NCBI GenBank assembly: GCA_023387815.1
Contig: JAEWHK010000063.1
Span: 62,001 to 126,000, forward strand
DNA: 64,000 bases
From: Pseudomonadota bacterium
GTDB lineage: Bacteria; Pseudomonadota; Gammaproteobacteria; Burkholderiales; Burkholderiaceae_B
Direction: 5' to 3'
Shown: positions 16,664-26,812 of the stretch, one piece after another
Position numbering within the stretch: the first letter of the stretch is position 1
Layout: every line of letters begins with the position of its first letter
Program-made: the position numbers and the translations under genes
The notes under the pieces: generated by a model
Databases searched by the model: none
Seen by the model: only the letters and a program-made list of their open reading frames with translations
Told to the model about the DNA's origin: nothing

Positions 16664-17845
16664 TTATCCCTTTGCCAGTCCAAGTACTTTTTCACCGATG
16701 ATATTTCGCTGTATCTCGGAGGTGCCGGCCAGAATGGTTTCGGCACGAGCCCACAGGCTTGCATGACTGAAGAATTCTGCTTCAGCCTGCATTGACTCCT
16801 GAGGCGCGCACACGTTAACACCAAGCAATTCGATGGCAAGATCCAGCATGCGCTGGTGAGCTTCACTCCAATGCACCTTGGTGGAGGAACCCTCAGGCCC
16901 TGGCGGATCTCCGTTCATTGCTGCCTGCAGTGCGCGATGCGATTTCAATTGCAATATGGCACTGTCAGAAAAAAGCCGTGCCCAGCGTTGCTGATAGTCC
17001 TGAAATGCCGCGGGGCTCAGTTGCGGAGCGACCGTATCAATCAGACGTCGCACTCGTGCAAGTTCCCGCTCGAACTGCACCAGCCGTGGGATGAAGTACG
17101 TTCCGCGCTCGAAACTGGCAGCGGCCATGGCCATGGCCCAGCCTTCGCCCTCGCGCCCCAGCAGACAGTCTTCCGGCACAAATACCTGCTCAAAGAACAC
17201 TTCACAAAACTCGGCCTGACCGGTCAACTGTCGTATTGGTTCGACACGGATTCCCGGCTGATGCATATCAACCAGTAAAAAACTCAGTCCACGATGCCGC
17301 TGCGACTCACTATCTGTTCGGACCAGCACAAAACAGTAGTCAGCCAGATTGGCAAACGAGGTCCATATCTTGTGGCCGTCCAGCACGTAGCCGCCCTCTG
17401 TTTTTTTGGCCCGACTCGTAACCGCAGCCAGATCCGAGCCGGCAGCCGGTTCCGAGTATCCCTGGCACCAAATGTTTTCATTGCGCAGAATGCCGGGCAG
17501 ATACCTCGCCTTTTGGGCTTCCGTCCCAAAATGCAGCAGCGTGGGTGCGAAAATGCCATGACCAATCAGATTGACCCCCAGCGGCGCGCCGCTGCGAGCC
17601 AGTTCCTCCAGATAAATTGCCTGATGAGATAACGGCAGCCCTTTGCCACCGTATTTTTCAGGCCAGCCAAGACCCGACCAGCCGTGACGACAGAGCGTGT
17701 CTTCCCAGCCACGACGATAGTCCAGAGAAACGGGGTCAGGATCGCCCTGCCATTCGCGCTGAAACTTCGCATAATGCTGCGTCATCCATTCCCTGACGCA
17801 GGCACGAAACGCATCGGGCTCTTGGGGCAAGTTCTGCGACTGCAT
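16664..17845 (-). CDS. Acyl-CoA dehydrogenase, large-subunit type
   Basis: A 393-residue acyl-CoA dehydrogenase, which introduces an alpha,beta double bond into an acyl-CoA and passes electrons to ETF. The GYSEPAAGSDLAAVTSRA segment (substrate and flavin contact), the HKIWTSFANLADYCFVLVRT beta-domain and the C-terminal AGTSEIQRNIIGEKVLGL are standard for the family. The start codon overlaps the stop of the preceding Bug gene by one base (TAATG). With the neighbouring smaller paralogue it probably forms a heteromer. Confidence 0.92.
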   Translation of the reverse strand: MQSQNLPQEPDAFRACVREWMTQHYAKFQREWQGDPDPVSLDYRRGWEDTLCRHGWSGLGWPEKYGGKGLPLSHQAIYLEELARSGAPLGVNLIGHGIFAPTLLHFGTEAQKARYLPGILRNENIWCQGYSEPAAGSDLAAVTSRAKKTEGGYVLDGHKIWTSFANLADYCFVLVRTDSESQRHRGLSFLLVDMHQPGIRVEPIRQLTGQAEFCEVFFEQVFVPEDCLLGREGEGWAMAMAAASFERGTYFIPRLVQFERELARVRRLIDTVAPQLSPAAFQDYQQRWARLFSDSAILQLKSHRALQAAMNGDPPGPEGSSTKVHWSEAHQRMLDLAIELLGVNVCAPQESMQAEAEFFSHASLWARAETILAGTSEIQRNIIGEKVLGLAKG

Positions 17846-18837
17846 TATGGATTCATCGTGATGTGAGCCTTACGGATAACTTCACCCCAGGTCTTCACGT
17901 CCTTTTCTATGAATTTGCCAAAGGTGACCGGATCACTGGCAATGACATCCAGCCCAAGGGTTTTGAATTTTTCCTTCACGTCATCCTGCTGTACGCTTTC
18001 CTGCACGGCTTGATAGATCACGTCAGACACTTCCGCTGGTGTTCCCTTGGGAGCGACCAGACCCAGCCAGGGCATGGCAGAAAAGCCGGGAACCGCTTCG
18101 GAAATTGTCGGCATATCCGGAATGGATGGAGACGGCTTGTCTGTGGTTACCGCAAGCACTTTGACTTTGCCCGCCTTCTGATAGGGTCCGGTGGACGCCC
18201 AGGCGTCGAACATGACCTGTACCCGGCCGGAAATCAGATCAGTGAGCGCCGGCGCACTTCCTTTGTAGGGGATCTCCTGCATGTCCACCTGTGCCATGTT
18301 TTTGAAAAGTTCGGCTTCCAGCTGTGTGGACGATCCGGTGCCCAGAGAAGCATAGCTCACCTTGCCTTTATTCTTTTTCAGATATTCGATCAGTTCTTTC
18401 ACGTTGTTGACGGGCACCTCGGGATTGACCGATATCACATGCACCACCGATGCCACCTGCGTAATCGGCACAAAGCTTTTCACCGGATCGTATCGCGCAT
18501 CCTTATTGATGCTGGGAATGGTACCCAGGGATGAGGCAGCCAGCAAAAGCGTATAGCCATCGGGTTTCGCATTGGCCACATGCTGAGAAGCAATCAGCGT
18601 TCCCGCTCCCGGTTTGTTTTCAACGACCACCGGCTGCTTCACTTTTTTTGCAATTTTTTCAGCGAGCAATCTGCCCAGTGTATCGGCAGCGCCGCCAGCC
18701 GAAAAAGGAACCACAATGGTGATTGGCTTTTCGGGATAGGCTGCCACCGCAGTTGCTGGCATGACAGTCGTCATCGCGCCCGCAATCAGGGTCGCGGTCA
18801 TGCACAACATTTTTGGTAGAAATTTGATTTTCAGCAT
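17845..18837 (-). CDS. Tripartite tricarboxylate transporter receptor (Bug family)
   Basis: A 330-residue periplasmic binding protein with a signal peptide (about residues 1-33, ending ATAVAA before YPEKPITIVVPF). The VVPFSAGGAADTLGRLLAE and VENKPGAGTLIASQHVANAKPDGYTLL blocks define the Bug family, whose members bind carboxylates with a pair of bridging water molecules. It sits inside an acyl-CoA catabolic operon, so the ligand is likely the carboxylic acid degraded by the flanking enzymes. No TctA/TctB membrane genes are nearby, as is usual for orphan Bug genes in Alcaligenaceae. Confidence 0.95.
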   Translation of the reverse strand: MLKIKFLPKMLCMTATLIAGAMTTVMPATAVAAYPEKPITIVVPFSAGGAADTLGRLLAEKIAKKVKQPVVVENKPGAGTLIASQHVANAKPDGYTLLLAASSLGTIPSINKDARYDPVKSFVPITQVASVVHVISVNPEVPVNNVKELIEYLKKNKGKVSYASLGTGSSTQLEAELFKNMAQVDMQEIPYKGSAPALTDLISGRVQVMFDAWASTGPYQKAGKVKVLAVTTDKPSPSIPDMPTISEAVPGFSAMPWLGLVAPKGTPAEVSDVIYQAVQESVQQDDVKEKFKTLGLDVIASDPVTFGKFIEKDVKTWGEVIRKAHITMNP

Positions 18838-18903
18838 TGGAGGTCTCCGTTGTTTATTATTACGCTTGTGTTAGCACTACATTGTTGAACCATATTTCGA
18901 TAG

Positions 18904-21015
18904 TTATTTCGCTTGTGGTATTGAGGGAACCAGCAGCGCATCCAGCATTGCTACCCCCTGCCCCTCTTCTTTCACGAGCAAGGGGTTGATTTCTATCTGA
19001 TCCAGTGCAGGCTGGGCTGACAGGAAAGCCTGACCCACTGCCACCATCGCATCTGCGGCTGCAGGCAAATCTGCACGCGCTCGCCCACGAAAGCCATCCA
19101 GCAGCGCAAAGGCTTTCAGACTGCACAGCATCTGCAGAGCCTGATCGTGCGAGACCGGCAACAGTGCATGCGCCGTATCACGATAAATTTCAGTCATGAT
19201 TCCGCCAATTGCAACGGTAAGGACAGGGCCGAACACGGGATCGCGGGTCGCTCCTACAAGAAGCTCTGCCACGCCCTGCTGCATCGGGCTGATCATTACG
19301 CCTGCAATATTGACATCGGGCTGGTACCTGCGCACATTCTCCAGAATTCGATCGAATGCAGCAGCGGCCTGTTCGCCTCCCCTGATGTTCAACAGCACAC
19401 CGCCGGCTTCGGTTTTATGAGCGAGATCTGCGCTCACGATTTTCATGGCAAGCGGCGCCTCAAAACGCGATGCAATGCCCAGGGCTTCTTCGCGCGTTCT
19501 GGCTATCGTCACATCGGGATCGGGCAGGCCAAATGCCTGCAGATAGCGCCTGGCTTCGCCCTCGTGACATGGCATGTCCGGTAAGACCTGGGCATTCATC
19601 TGCAAGCTGCCATCGCCAGCAGCCAGGCTCTGCCCACGCCGCTGCTGCCATTGCAGAAACGGTGCCAGCGCCCTTACTGCATGCCCAAGATCATCAAAAA
19701 CCGGCACGCCAGCCGCCCTGAGGGCTTCTCGACTGCTGGCCTTGCCAGTGTCGATCGCCACGAAAAGGCGCGGGTGTTTTCTTACGACTTCAATCAATGG
19801 TTCTGCCATGCGATCCAGCATATAGCCCGGCGCATTGATGACTACCGTATCCAGCGCCGGCGTCACGGCCAGCGCTTCAAGTACATGCGAGACGAACTGT
19901 GGGTCGTTGACAATATTGCCAGTCACATCCACAGGGTTGCCCACCATTCCATAGGCGGGGATCCCTTTGCGTAGCTGTACCTGTACGTCATCCGGCAGAT
20001 CCGGCAGCTCCAGACCATGCTGTATGAATCGGTCAGTCAGAATCGCACCCAGGGCGCCAGACATGGTCACGACACCCATGCGAGTGCCGGCCATGCGTTC
20101 TCGCAGTCCAGCCAGCATGGCAATATTGGCCATCTGGGCGAAATCGTCTGCGGCAATCACATTCAGATCGCGAAACGCAGCTTCGTAGATTTTCTGATCG
20201 CCCGCCAGCGCACTGGTGTGCGACTGCACGGCGGCGGCACCTTTTTCAGTCACGCCGGCTTTCAGAATCACCAATACCTTACCCTGCTCACGCAGTCGCT
20301 GGCAGGCCCGAATAAAACGCTGACCGTCGCGAATCTGCTCTACATACCCAAGCACCACTTCCGTATGCGGGTCTTCAGCCAGGTATTCGAGGTATTGCGC
20401 AAAATCTACAACGGCTTCGTTACCGGTATTGATGAAATGGGTAACAGGAATGTCCTGAGCACGCAGCAGACCATATAGCGCTGAACAGACATTGCCGCTT
20501 TGGGTGAGTACACTGACGCGGCCTGCGCCTTCCTGCATGCTGGCTGTTTTGAAGATCGCGGCAAAAGCCGTGAAAGCACGCGAATTCAGGTTGGCCATGC
20601 CCATGCAGTTGGGACCTGCCACCTGCATGCCACTTTGCTCACAAAACCGGGTCAGCTCTTGCTGCAGACGGGCGCCTTCTTCTCCTTCTTCGGCAAAGCC
20701 CGCAGCATAGACCACGGCAGCTTTGATGCCCCTATCGTGGCAGCGACGCAGCATCGCGGTGACATCGCGTGCACCGATAGCCAATACCGCCAGATCAGGC
20801 ACCTCCGGCAGGTCTTCGATCTGCGGATAACAGCGATAACCAAAGACCTCGTTGTATTTGGGATTCACAGGATAAACCTGACCTGCAAAACCAAAGCGCG
20901 ACAGCAGTTCCAACGGCATTCCGCCGATACGGCCGGCATTGTCACTGGCACCGATCATGACAATGGAGCGCGGATTCAGCAAGGGTTCAAGCAACTGGCT
21001 CATTGAATCACTCAT
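18904..21015 (-). CDS. ADP-forming acyl-CoA synthetase (acetate-CoA ligase family), fused alpha-beta
   Basis: A 703-residue fusion in the order CoA-binding domain (about 10-105), succinyl-CoA-synthetase-like flavodoxin domains (about 150-460, with the probable phospho-histidine in VQSHTSALAGD near residue 265) and a C-terminal ATP-grasp domain (about 485-700, with APLAMKIVSADLAHKTEAGGV). It would activate a carboxylic acid to its CoA thioester with ATP giving ADP and phosphate. It overlaps the crotonase gene by four bases (ATGA). In this operon it most likely starts the pathway that the dehydrogenases and crotonase continue. Confidence 0.92.
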   Translation of the reverse strand: MSDSMSQLLEPLLNPRSIVMIGASDNAGRIGGMPLELLSRFGFAGQVYPVNPKYNEVFGYRCYPQIEDLPEVPDLAVLAIGARDVTAMLRRCHDRGIKAAVVYAAGFAEEGEEGARLQQELTRFCEQSGMQVAGPNCMGMANLNSRAFTAFAAIFKTASMQEGAGRVSVLTQSGNVCSALYGLLRAQDIPVTHFINTGNEAVVDFAQYLEYLAEDPHTEVVLGYVEQIRDGQRFIRACQRLREQGKVLVILKAGVTEKGAAAVQSHTSALAGDQKIYEAAFRDLNVIAADDFAQMANIAMLAGLRERMAGTRMGVVTMSGALGAILTDRFIQHGLELPDLPDDVQVQLRKGIPAYGMVGNPVDVTGNIVNDPQFVSHVLEALAVTPALDTVVINAPGYMLDRMAEPLIEVVRKHPRLFVAIDTGKASSREALRAAGVPVFDDLGHAVRALAPFLQWQQRRGQSLAAGDGSLQMNAQVLPDMPCHEGEARRYLQAFGLPDPDVTIARTREEALGIASRFEAPLAMKIVSADLAHKTEAGGVLLNIRGGEQAAAAFDRILENVRRYQPDVNIAGVMISPMQQGVAELLVGATRDPVFGPVLTVAIGGIMTEIYRDTAHALLPVSHDQALQMLCSLKAFALLDGFRGRARADLPAAADAMVAVGQAFLSAQPALDQIEINPLLVKEEGQGVAMLDALLVPSIPQAK

Positions 21016-21815
21016 GCGCTGTCACCTGCCTTATTGCGCTGTATTGCCTGCGCCAGACCTTTTGCTTTCACCTGGGAAAATTCTTCACTCATATGCGAAA
21101 GCTGGTGAATATCAAAGTGGGCTGACAGGGCCGTGCGCAGACCCTGCGCATCCAGGGTCCGGTTGAGTGATTTTTTCACCAGTCTGAGTGCAAAGGGAGG
21201 CGCTGCCGCAACGCGGGCAGCAAGTGCCTGGGTCGCATCTGCCAGCTGTGCGCGCGGCACCACGCGATTGACCATGCCTATCTGCAGCGCTTCCTGCGCA
21301 GACACGCGTTCACCGGTAAACAGCATCAGCTTGGCCTGACGCAAGCCCATGACCCATGGGTGAATCAACACTTCCGTGGCGGCAGCAGCCAGCGTATGAC
21401 AAACGGGATCGGAGAAAAAAGCATCGTCCGAGCAGACCACAAGATCACACATATTGGCGATCATGAAGCCGCCCGACACGCAGGCGCCCTGCACCTGGGC
21501 AATCACCGGTTTGGGAAAGTCCCAGATTCGCATGCAGTAATCGAAATAGCGCAACGATTCATAGGCCCAGCGCTGTTCGACGGTGAAATCCGCGCGGTTT
21601 GCCTGCGCTTCCTTCAGATCATGCCCGGCAGAAAAATGATCGCCCTCGCCACTGATCACCACGACCTTCACTGAGTCGTCTTTTTCCGCCTCAGCCATGG
21701 CCTGATCCAATTCATCCAGAAGTGACTGGCTCTGGGCATTGCGTGCGGCGGCACGCGCCAGCGAGATATTTCGAATGGCATCGTGATCCGACACCTTGAT
21801 ATGTTCATATTTCAT
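21012..21815 (-). CDS. Enoyl-CoA hydratase/isomerase (crotonase family)
   Basis: A 267-residue crotonase-fold protein, first gene of a five-gene operon. The oxyanion-hole segments are GEGDHFSAGHDLKEAQ (about residues 60-75) and VQGACVSGGFMIANMCDLVV (about 110-130). The Glu residues used by true hydratases are not clearly in place: the stretch after CDLVVCSDDAFF is SDPVCHTLAAA, so it may be a hydrolase, isomerase or divergent hydratase. Start chosen at the ATG at 21815, nine bases after AAGGA; the ATG at 21824 would abut that site. Confidence 0.88.
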   Translation of the reverse strand: MKYEHIKVSDHDAIRNISLARAAARNAQSQSLLDELDQAMAEAEKDDSVKVVVISGEGDHFSAGHDLKEAQANRADFTVEQRWAYESLRYFDYCMRIWDFPKPVIAQVQGACVSGGFMIANMCDLVVCSDDAFFSDPVCHTLAAAATEVLIHPWVMGLRQAKLMLFTGERVSAQEALQIGMVNRVVPRAQLADATQALAARVAAAPPFALRLVKKSLNRTLDAQGLRTALSAHFDIHQLSHMSEEFSQVKAKGLAQAIQRNKAGDSA

Positions 21816-21927
21816 TTGTCTCATTCCTTATTCGCCTTAGGTGGAGCGGACTCCTGTTTCGTTTTGATTGCATTAACGCATCATCCACTCCTACAATACA
21901 AAAAGTATTTAACAAAATTCCCACATT

Positions 21928-22695
21928 ATGGACACTAAACCGCAAGCAGGCGCGCAAAGCATTCGTCGGGCCCTCTCGTTGCTGCGTCTTATCGCGCAAC
22001 ACAATGAACACGGACTGACGCTGAGCGAACTCACCGCAATGAGTGGCCTGGAACGCTCCACGGCACATCGGCTGGTCAATTGTCTGCTTGAGGAGAATTT
22101 CGCCCGTCGCGAGACCGGTGGCAAACGCTTTCAACTGGGCATTGATGCCATGCAGATGGGCTTTTCAACCATGCATCATGTGCCGGTCACAGAAGAATTG
22201 CGCCCTCTGGCGATGAAACTGTCACGTCTTTCCGAAGACACCGTCTTTCTTGTCATACAGCAAGGCGATAATGTGCTTTGCCTGCTGCGCGAACATGGTG
22301 CATTTCCCGTGCGCATATTCACAATTGGCGTCGGAGAAAAACGTCTTCTGGGTATTGGCGCTGGCGGCCTGGCACTGCTGGCAACGCATTCCGATGCTGA
22401 AATCAAAGTCATACACGCCAGGCACAGTGAGACATATCGCAAGGCCGGACTGTCGCTGCCCATTCTGCTGGAGAAATGTCATCTCACCCGACGCAATGGC
22501 TACTCCTCAATTGAAAGCACCATTACGCCGGGCGTCTCGGGAGTCGGTTTTGCGTTTGCGGTTTCGGCAATAACACAAGTGGCATTCAGCTTCGGGGCAA
22601 TCAGTCCTCGATTGACAGGACAACGCCGCGCACAAATGGGTCAGCTTCTCATGCAGGAATGCTCAGCGTGGCAGCAAAAACGCAGGATTGACTGA
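21928..22695 (+). CDS. IclR family transcriptional regulator
   Basis: A 255-residue regulator with an N-terminal winged helix (about 12-75: IRRALSLLRLIAQHNEHGLTLSELTAMSGLERSTAHRLVNCLLEENF) and a C-terminal effector domain (about 90-250). It is divergent from the crotonase-synthetase-Bug-dehydrogenase operon, separated by about 110 bases, and is the natural candidate to control it in response to the imported acid or a CoA intermediate. The intergenic stretch is AT-rich and contains the shared promoter area. Confidence 0.93.
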   Translation: MDTKPQAGAQSIRRALSLLRLIAQHNEHGLTLSELTAMSGLERSTAHRLVNCLLEENFARRETGGKRFQLGIDAMQMGFSTMHHVPVTEELRPLAMKLSRLSEDTVFLVIQQGDNVLCLLREHGAFPVRIFTIGVGEKRLLGIGAGGLALLATHSDAEIKVIHARHSETYRKAGLSLPILLEKCHLTRRNGYSSIESTITPGVSGVGFAFAVSAITQVAFSFGAISPRLTGQRRAQMGQLLMQECSAWQQKRRID

Positions 22696-22785
22696 ATCGC
22701 CTTGCAAAACATGTCAGGGACCGTATGATGTTACTTTCAGGATTACTGAATCCCCGCCAAGGGGTACGCATCAAAGGAGATCTGC

Positions 22786-24327
22786 ATGCAGATAGGGATA
22801 GTAAAAGAACAATTGCCGGGGGAAACGCGTGTTGCTGCCACGCCCACCTCGGTGGAACAGCTGATTAAGCTCGGATTCACAGTTGTGATTGAGTCGGGCG
22901 CGGGCGCAGCCGCAAGTTTTGACGATGCCGCCTACGAAAAAGCCGGTGCTACGGTGGCGGCAGCCGATCAGGTGTGGCAGTCTGATCTTGTCTACAAGGT
23001 CAATGCGCCCACCGACGAGGAAATGGCCCGCATGAAGCAGGGCGCCACACTGGTCAGCTTTATCTGGCCGGCACAAAACCCCGAACTCGTACAGAAACTG
23101 GCAGAGCGCGGCATTACCGTGCTTGCCATGGATATGGTGCCGCGCATCTCGCGTGCCCAGTCACTGGATGCCCTGTCGTCCATGGCCAATATCGGCGGCT
23201 ATCGCGCCGTCATTGAAGCGGCTCATCATTTTGGTCGCTTTTTCACCGGCCAGATTACGGCTGCCGGCAAGGTGCCGCCCGCCAAAGTGCTGGTCATCGG
23301 TGCCGGCGTGGCTGGCCTGGCTGCCATTGGCACTGCCGGGTCGCTCGGCGCCATTGTGCGCGCCTTCGATACGCGCCTGGAAGTGGCCGAACAGATCGAA
23401 TCCATGGGTGGTCAGTTCCTGAAGCTGGACTTTGGGGACGAGAACGGCTCATCCTCTGACGGCTATGCCAAGACCATGTCCGAGGAGTTCATTAAAGCGG
23501 AAATGGCGCTGTTCGCCGAGCAGGCCAAAGATGTAGACATTATCATCACGACTGCCCTGATACCGGGCAAACCAGCGCCCAAGCTGATCACCCGCGAGAT
23601 GGTCGACTCCATGCGCCCTGGCTCGGTGATTGTGGATATGGCGGCCGCCGCTGGCGGCAACTGCGAATACACCGAACCCGGCAAAGTGATCACCACCGAT
23701 TCGGGCGTCAAGGTCATTGGCTACACAGACCTGCCAGGCCGTCTGCCGGCCCAGTCATCACAACTGTATGCCACCAATCTTGTGAATCTGAGCAAGCTCA
23801 TGAGCAAGGAGAAAGACGGTCAGATCCTGCTGGATCAGGAAGACACGGTCTTTAGAAATATGACAGTTGTGCATGACGGCAGCATTACGTATCCGCCGCC
23901 AGCCATTCAGGTATCTGCCGCCAGCAAACCGGCTGCCGCCAAACCCGAACCCAAACCGGTCAAGCCGCCTAAATCGCCTGCCTTCAAGTTCGGCGTGCTG
24001 GCTGCGGTGTGTATTGTCTTTGCGTGGATTGGTGCCAACGCACCGCCTGAGTTCCTGTCACACTTTACCGTCTTCGTTCTGTCCTGCGTAGTGGGCTATT
24101 ACGTGGTCTGGAACGTCACCCATGCCCTGCATACCCCGCTGATGTCCGTCACCAATGCCATTTCCGGCATTATCGTGATCGGGGCCGTGGTACAGATCGG
24201 CCATGGCTCCGGCCTGGTCAACGTCCTTGCCTTTATTGCCATCCTGATTGCCAGCATCAACATTGCCGGTGGTTTCCTCGTTACACGGCGCATGCTTAAA
24301 ATGTTCATGAAAGGCAAAGGAGAATAA
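22786..24327 (+). CDS. pntA: NAD(P) transhydrogenase subunit alpha
   Basis: A 513-residue subunit with an N-terminal NAD(H)-binding domain I (about 1-380: [18 protein letters not shown], then [30 protein letters not shown]), a Pro/Lys linker near 390-400, and four C-terminal membrane helices (from about residue 405). With PntB it forms the proton-pumping transhydrogenase that makes NADPH from NADH using the proton gradient. Enterobacterial-type architecture, with alpha1 and alpha2 fused. Strong ribosome site AAAGGAGATCTGC; one base separates its stop from pntB. Confidence 0.97.
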   Translation: MQIGIVKEQLPGETRVAATPTSVEQLIKLGFTVVIESGAGAAASFDDAAYEKAGATVAAADQVWQSDLVYKVNAPTDEEMARMKQGATLVSFIWPAQNPELVQKLAERGITVLAMDMVPRISRAQSLDALSSMANIGGYRAVIEAAHHFGRFFTGQITAAGKVPPAKVLVIGAGVAGLAAIGTAGSLGAIVRAFDTRLEVAEQIESMGGQFLKLDFGDENGSSSDGYAKTMSEEFIKAEMALFAEQAKDVDIIITTALIPGKPAPKLITREMVDSMRPGSVIVDMAAAAGGNCEYTEPGKVITTDSGVKVIGYTDLPGRLPAQSSQLYATNLVNLSKLMSKEKDGQILLDQEDTVFRNMTVVHDGSITYPPPAIQVSAASKPAAAKPEPKPVKPPKSPAFKFGVLAAVCIVFAWIGANAPPEFLSHFTVFVLSCVVGYYVVWNVTHALHTPLMSVTNAISGIIVIGAVVQIGHGSGLVNVLAFIAILIASINIAGGFLVTRRMLKMFMKGKGE

Positions 24328-24328
24328 G

Positions 24329-25726
24329 ATGGGTTCAGGATTTGTTACCGCCGCGTACATTATTGCGGCGCTGTTTTTCATTGCCAGTCTGGCAGGCTTG
24401 TCCCGCCAGGAAACGGCGCGTTACGGCAACGGCTTTGGGATTGCCGGGATGGCCATCGCGCTCGTTGCCACCATTCTTGGTCCCGATTCAGCGTCGGTCA
24501 TCTGGGTCATCATTGCCATGCTGATTGGTGGTGCCATTGGGCTGCATCTGTCACGCAAGGTGGAAATGACGCAGATGCCCGAACTGGTTGCCATTCTGCA
24601 CAGCTTTGTGGGTCTGGCTGCGGTACTGGTGGGCTACAACAGCTATATCGAACTGCAGCAGCATGCCATGCCTGAAGGGGCGCTGCTCAATATCCACCTG
24701 ACCGAAGTGTTCCTGGGTGTCTTTATTGGTGCGGTCACCTTCACCGGTTCCATCGTGGCATTCGGTAAACTGCGTGGCACGTTCAGCTCCAAACCGCTGT
24801 CGCTGCCACACAAGCACAAGCTGAATGCTGCCGCGCTGATAGTGTCGGCCATTTTGCTGTGGAGTTTTGTGTCCAACGGCGGCTCCACCTTTGCGCTGAT
24901 TATCATGACTGTGATTGCGCTGGCCTTTGGCTGGCATCTGGTGGCTTCCATTGGTGGCGCCGATATGCCAGTTGTGGTATCCATGCTCAACTCCTACTCA
25001 GGCTGGGCTGCAGCCGCGGCAGGCTTCATGCTGGCCAACGATCTGCTGATTGTGACCGGCGCGCTGGTGGGCTCTTCAGGTGCCATTCTGTCGTACATCA
25101 TGTGCAAGGCCATGAACCGCTCATTCGTGTCGGTCATTGCCGGTGGTTTCGGTACTGATGGCAGCAGCAGCGGCAGTGGTGGCGAAGAAGAAACTGGCGA
25201 GTACCGGGAAATCAAACCCGAAGATGTGGCCGAAATGCTCAAGGGCGCCAATTCTGTCATCATCGCGCCGGGCTACGGCATGGCGGTGGCGCAGGCCCAG
25301 TATCCGGTGGCCGAGATCACTTCACTGCTGCGCAAGCAGGGTGTGGATGTGCGCTTCGGTATCCATCCCGTCGCCGGCCGTCTGCCGGGGCACATGAACG
25401 TGCTGCTGGCCGAAGCCAAGGTGCCTTACGATATCGTGCTGGAAATGGACGAGATCAATGAGGACTTTGACGAGACCGATGTCGTGCTGGTCATTGGCGC
25501 TAACGATACGGTCAACCCCGCCGCAGCCGAAGATCCGTCCAGCCCCATTGCCGGTATGCCGGTACTGGAAGTGTGGAAGGCGCGTGATGTGGTCGTATTC
25601 AAGCGTTCAATGAATACCGGCTATGCGGGCGTACAGAACCCGCTGTTCTATCGCGATAACACCAGCATGTGTTTCGGTGATGCCAAGGCCACAGTGGAAG
25701 CCATTCTGACTGCACTCAAGTCCTAA
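24329..25726 (+). CDS. pntB: NAD(P) transhydrogenase subunit beta
   Basis: A 465-residue subunit with about eight to nine membrane helices in the first 265 residues and a C-terminal NADP(H)-binding domain III ([66 protein letters not shown]). It completes the proton channel with the PntA helices. Co-transcribed with pntA. A GC-rich hairpin follows at 25738. Confidence 0.97.
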   Translation: MGSGFVTAAYIIAALFFIASLAGLSRQETARYGNGFGIAGMAIALVATILGPDSASVIWVIIAMLIGGAIGLHLSRKVEMTQMPELVAILHSFVGLAAVLVGYNSYIELQQHAMPEGALLNIHLTEVFLGVFIGAVTFTGSIVAFGKLRGTFSSKPLSLPHKHKLNAAALIVSAILLWSFVSNGGSTFALIIMTVIALAFGWHLVASIGGADMPVVVSMLNSYSGWAAAAAGFMLANDLLIVTGALVGSSGAILSYIMCKAMNRSFVSVIAGGFGTDGSSSGSGGEEETGEYREIKPEDVAEMLKGANSVIIAPGYGMAVAQAQYPVAEITSLLRKQGVDVRFGIHPVAGRLPGHMNVLLAEAKVPYDIVLEMDEINEDFDETDVVLVIGANDTVNPAAAEDPSSPIAGMPVLEVWKARDVVVFKRSMNTGYAGVQNPLFYRDNTSMCFGDAKATVEAILTALKS

Positions 25727-25737
25727 TTGGTATCAAA

Positions 25738-25759
25738 GGCGGGGGCCTGTGCCCTCGCC
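25738..25759 (+). terminator. GC-rich hairpin after pntB
   Basis: GGCGGGGGC and GCCCTCGCC form a nine-pair stem (one G-U pair) with loop CTGT, 12 bases after the pntB stop. No T-run follows, so it is either a weak or Rho-assisted terminator or a 3' stabilising hairpin. Confidence 0.45.
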
Positions 25760-25819
25760 TGCCGCGATGCCTTCCATTCTTGCGGTATGCTTTAGTTTTT
25801 TCCGCCACCCCTCTGCTGT

Positions 25820-26734
25820 ATGCCTGTCCTTCCCCCGCTACCCGTCAAAAATGGTGTTGCCCCCAGCCGCGTCTATCTGCCCCGTGAGTCGTGGCCGGAT
25901 CTGCTGAGTTTTCTGCTCGACAAATTTCCGCATATGGATGCCGATACGCTCAGACAGCGCCTGGACAAAGGCGATATGGTGGATGGCGAAGGGCGGCCGT
26001 TTTCACTGAACAGTGCATTTGTACCGGACAGCTGGCTCTGGTACTACCGCGAAGTGCCTGTCGAAACGGTTGTGCCGTTCGACATCGATATTCTTTATCA
26101 GGATGAGTTGCTGATCGCCATCGACAAGCCGCACTTTATGGCAAGTATTCCAGGCGGCCGGCACCTGCATGAGACGGCGCTTGTGCGACTGCGCGAACAA
26201 CTGGGCAACCCACATATCAATCCAATACATCGGCTGGACCGCGACACGGCCGGCGTGCTGGTGTTCTGCGCGGACAAGGATCGTCGCGGTGTTTACCAGA
26301 CTCTCTTTCAGACCCGCTCGGTGCACAAGATATACGAGGCCGTTGCACCCTGGCGTGAATCCCTGTCGTTTCCATTGATACGCGAAAGCCTGATCCGTCG
26401 CAGCGGCCAGGTCTTTGTCATGCATGAGATTGAAGGACCACCCAACAGTCGCACCCGCATCGAATTACTGACGCATAACGCCACGCACGGCCATTATCGA
26501 CTGGAACCCGTCACAGGCAGAAAACATCAATTGCGGGTGCACATGAACGCACTGGGTATTCCCATCTGCAATGACGAATACTATCCTGTACTGAAGCCCC
26601 TGCGCGAAGAAGAAACGTTTGAAAACCCGCTGCAGCTGCTCGCCCGCAGCATGCAGTTCACCGATCCGGTCACCGGTGAAGAAAGAGTTTTTGAAAGCCG
26701 GCGGGCACTTCAGATGGTAGAAGAATTAAAGTAG
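25820..26734 (+). CDS. RluA-family RNA pseudouridine synthase
   Basis: A 304-residue enzyme that isomerises uridine in rRNA or tRNA. It has an N-terminal domain (about 15-85) loosely resembling S4, the catalytic loop NPIHRLDRDTAG with Asp140, the KIYEAVAPW segment and the closing TGRKHQLRVHMNALGIPICND motif (about residues 233-253). Which site it modifies cannot be told from sequence; it resembles the TruC/RluA branch. The gene follows pntB by 93 bases but is probably separately expressed. Confidence 0.9.
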   Translation: MPVLPPLPVKNGVAPSRVYLPRESWPDLLSFLLDKFPHMDADTLRQRLDKGDMVDGEGRPFSLNSAFVPDSWLWYYREVPVETVVPFDIDILYQDELLIAIDKPHFMASIPGGRHLHETALVRLREQLGNPHINPIHRLDRDTAGVLVFCADKDRRGVYQTLFQTRSVHKIYEAVAPWRESLSFPLIRESLIRRSGQVFVMHEIEGPPNSRTRIELLTHNATHGHYRLEPVTGRKHQLRVHMNALGIPICNDEYYPVLKPLREEETFENPLQLLARSMQFTDPVTGEERVFESRRALQMVEELK

Positions 26735-26812
26735 TAATCACTGCGTAGACAAATTCAGCCGCCCGGTTCCATTGTCTCTTGCCAGGAGCATCGGGATGAA
26801 CACCTTACACGT

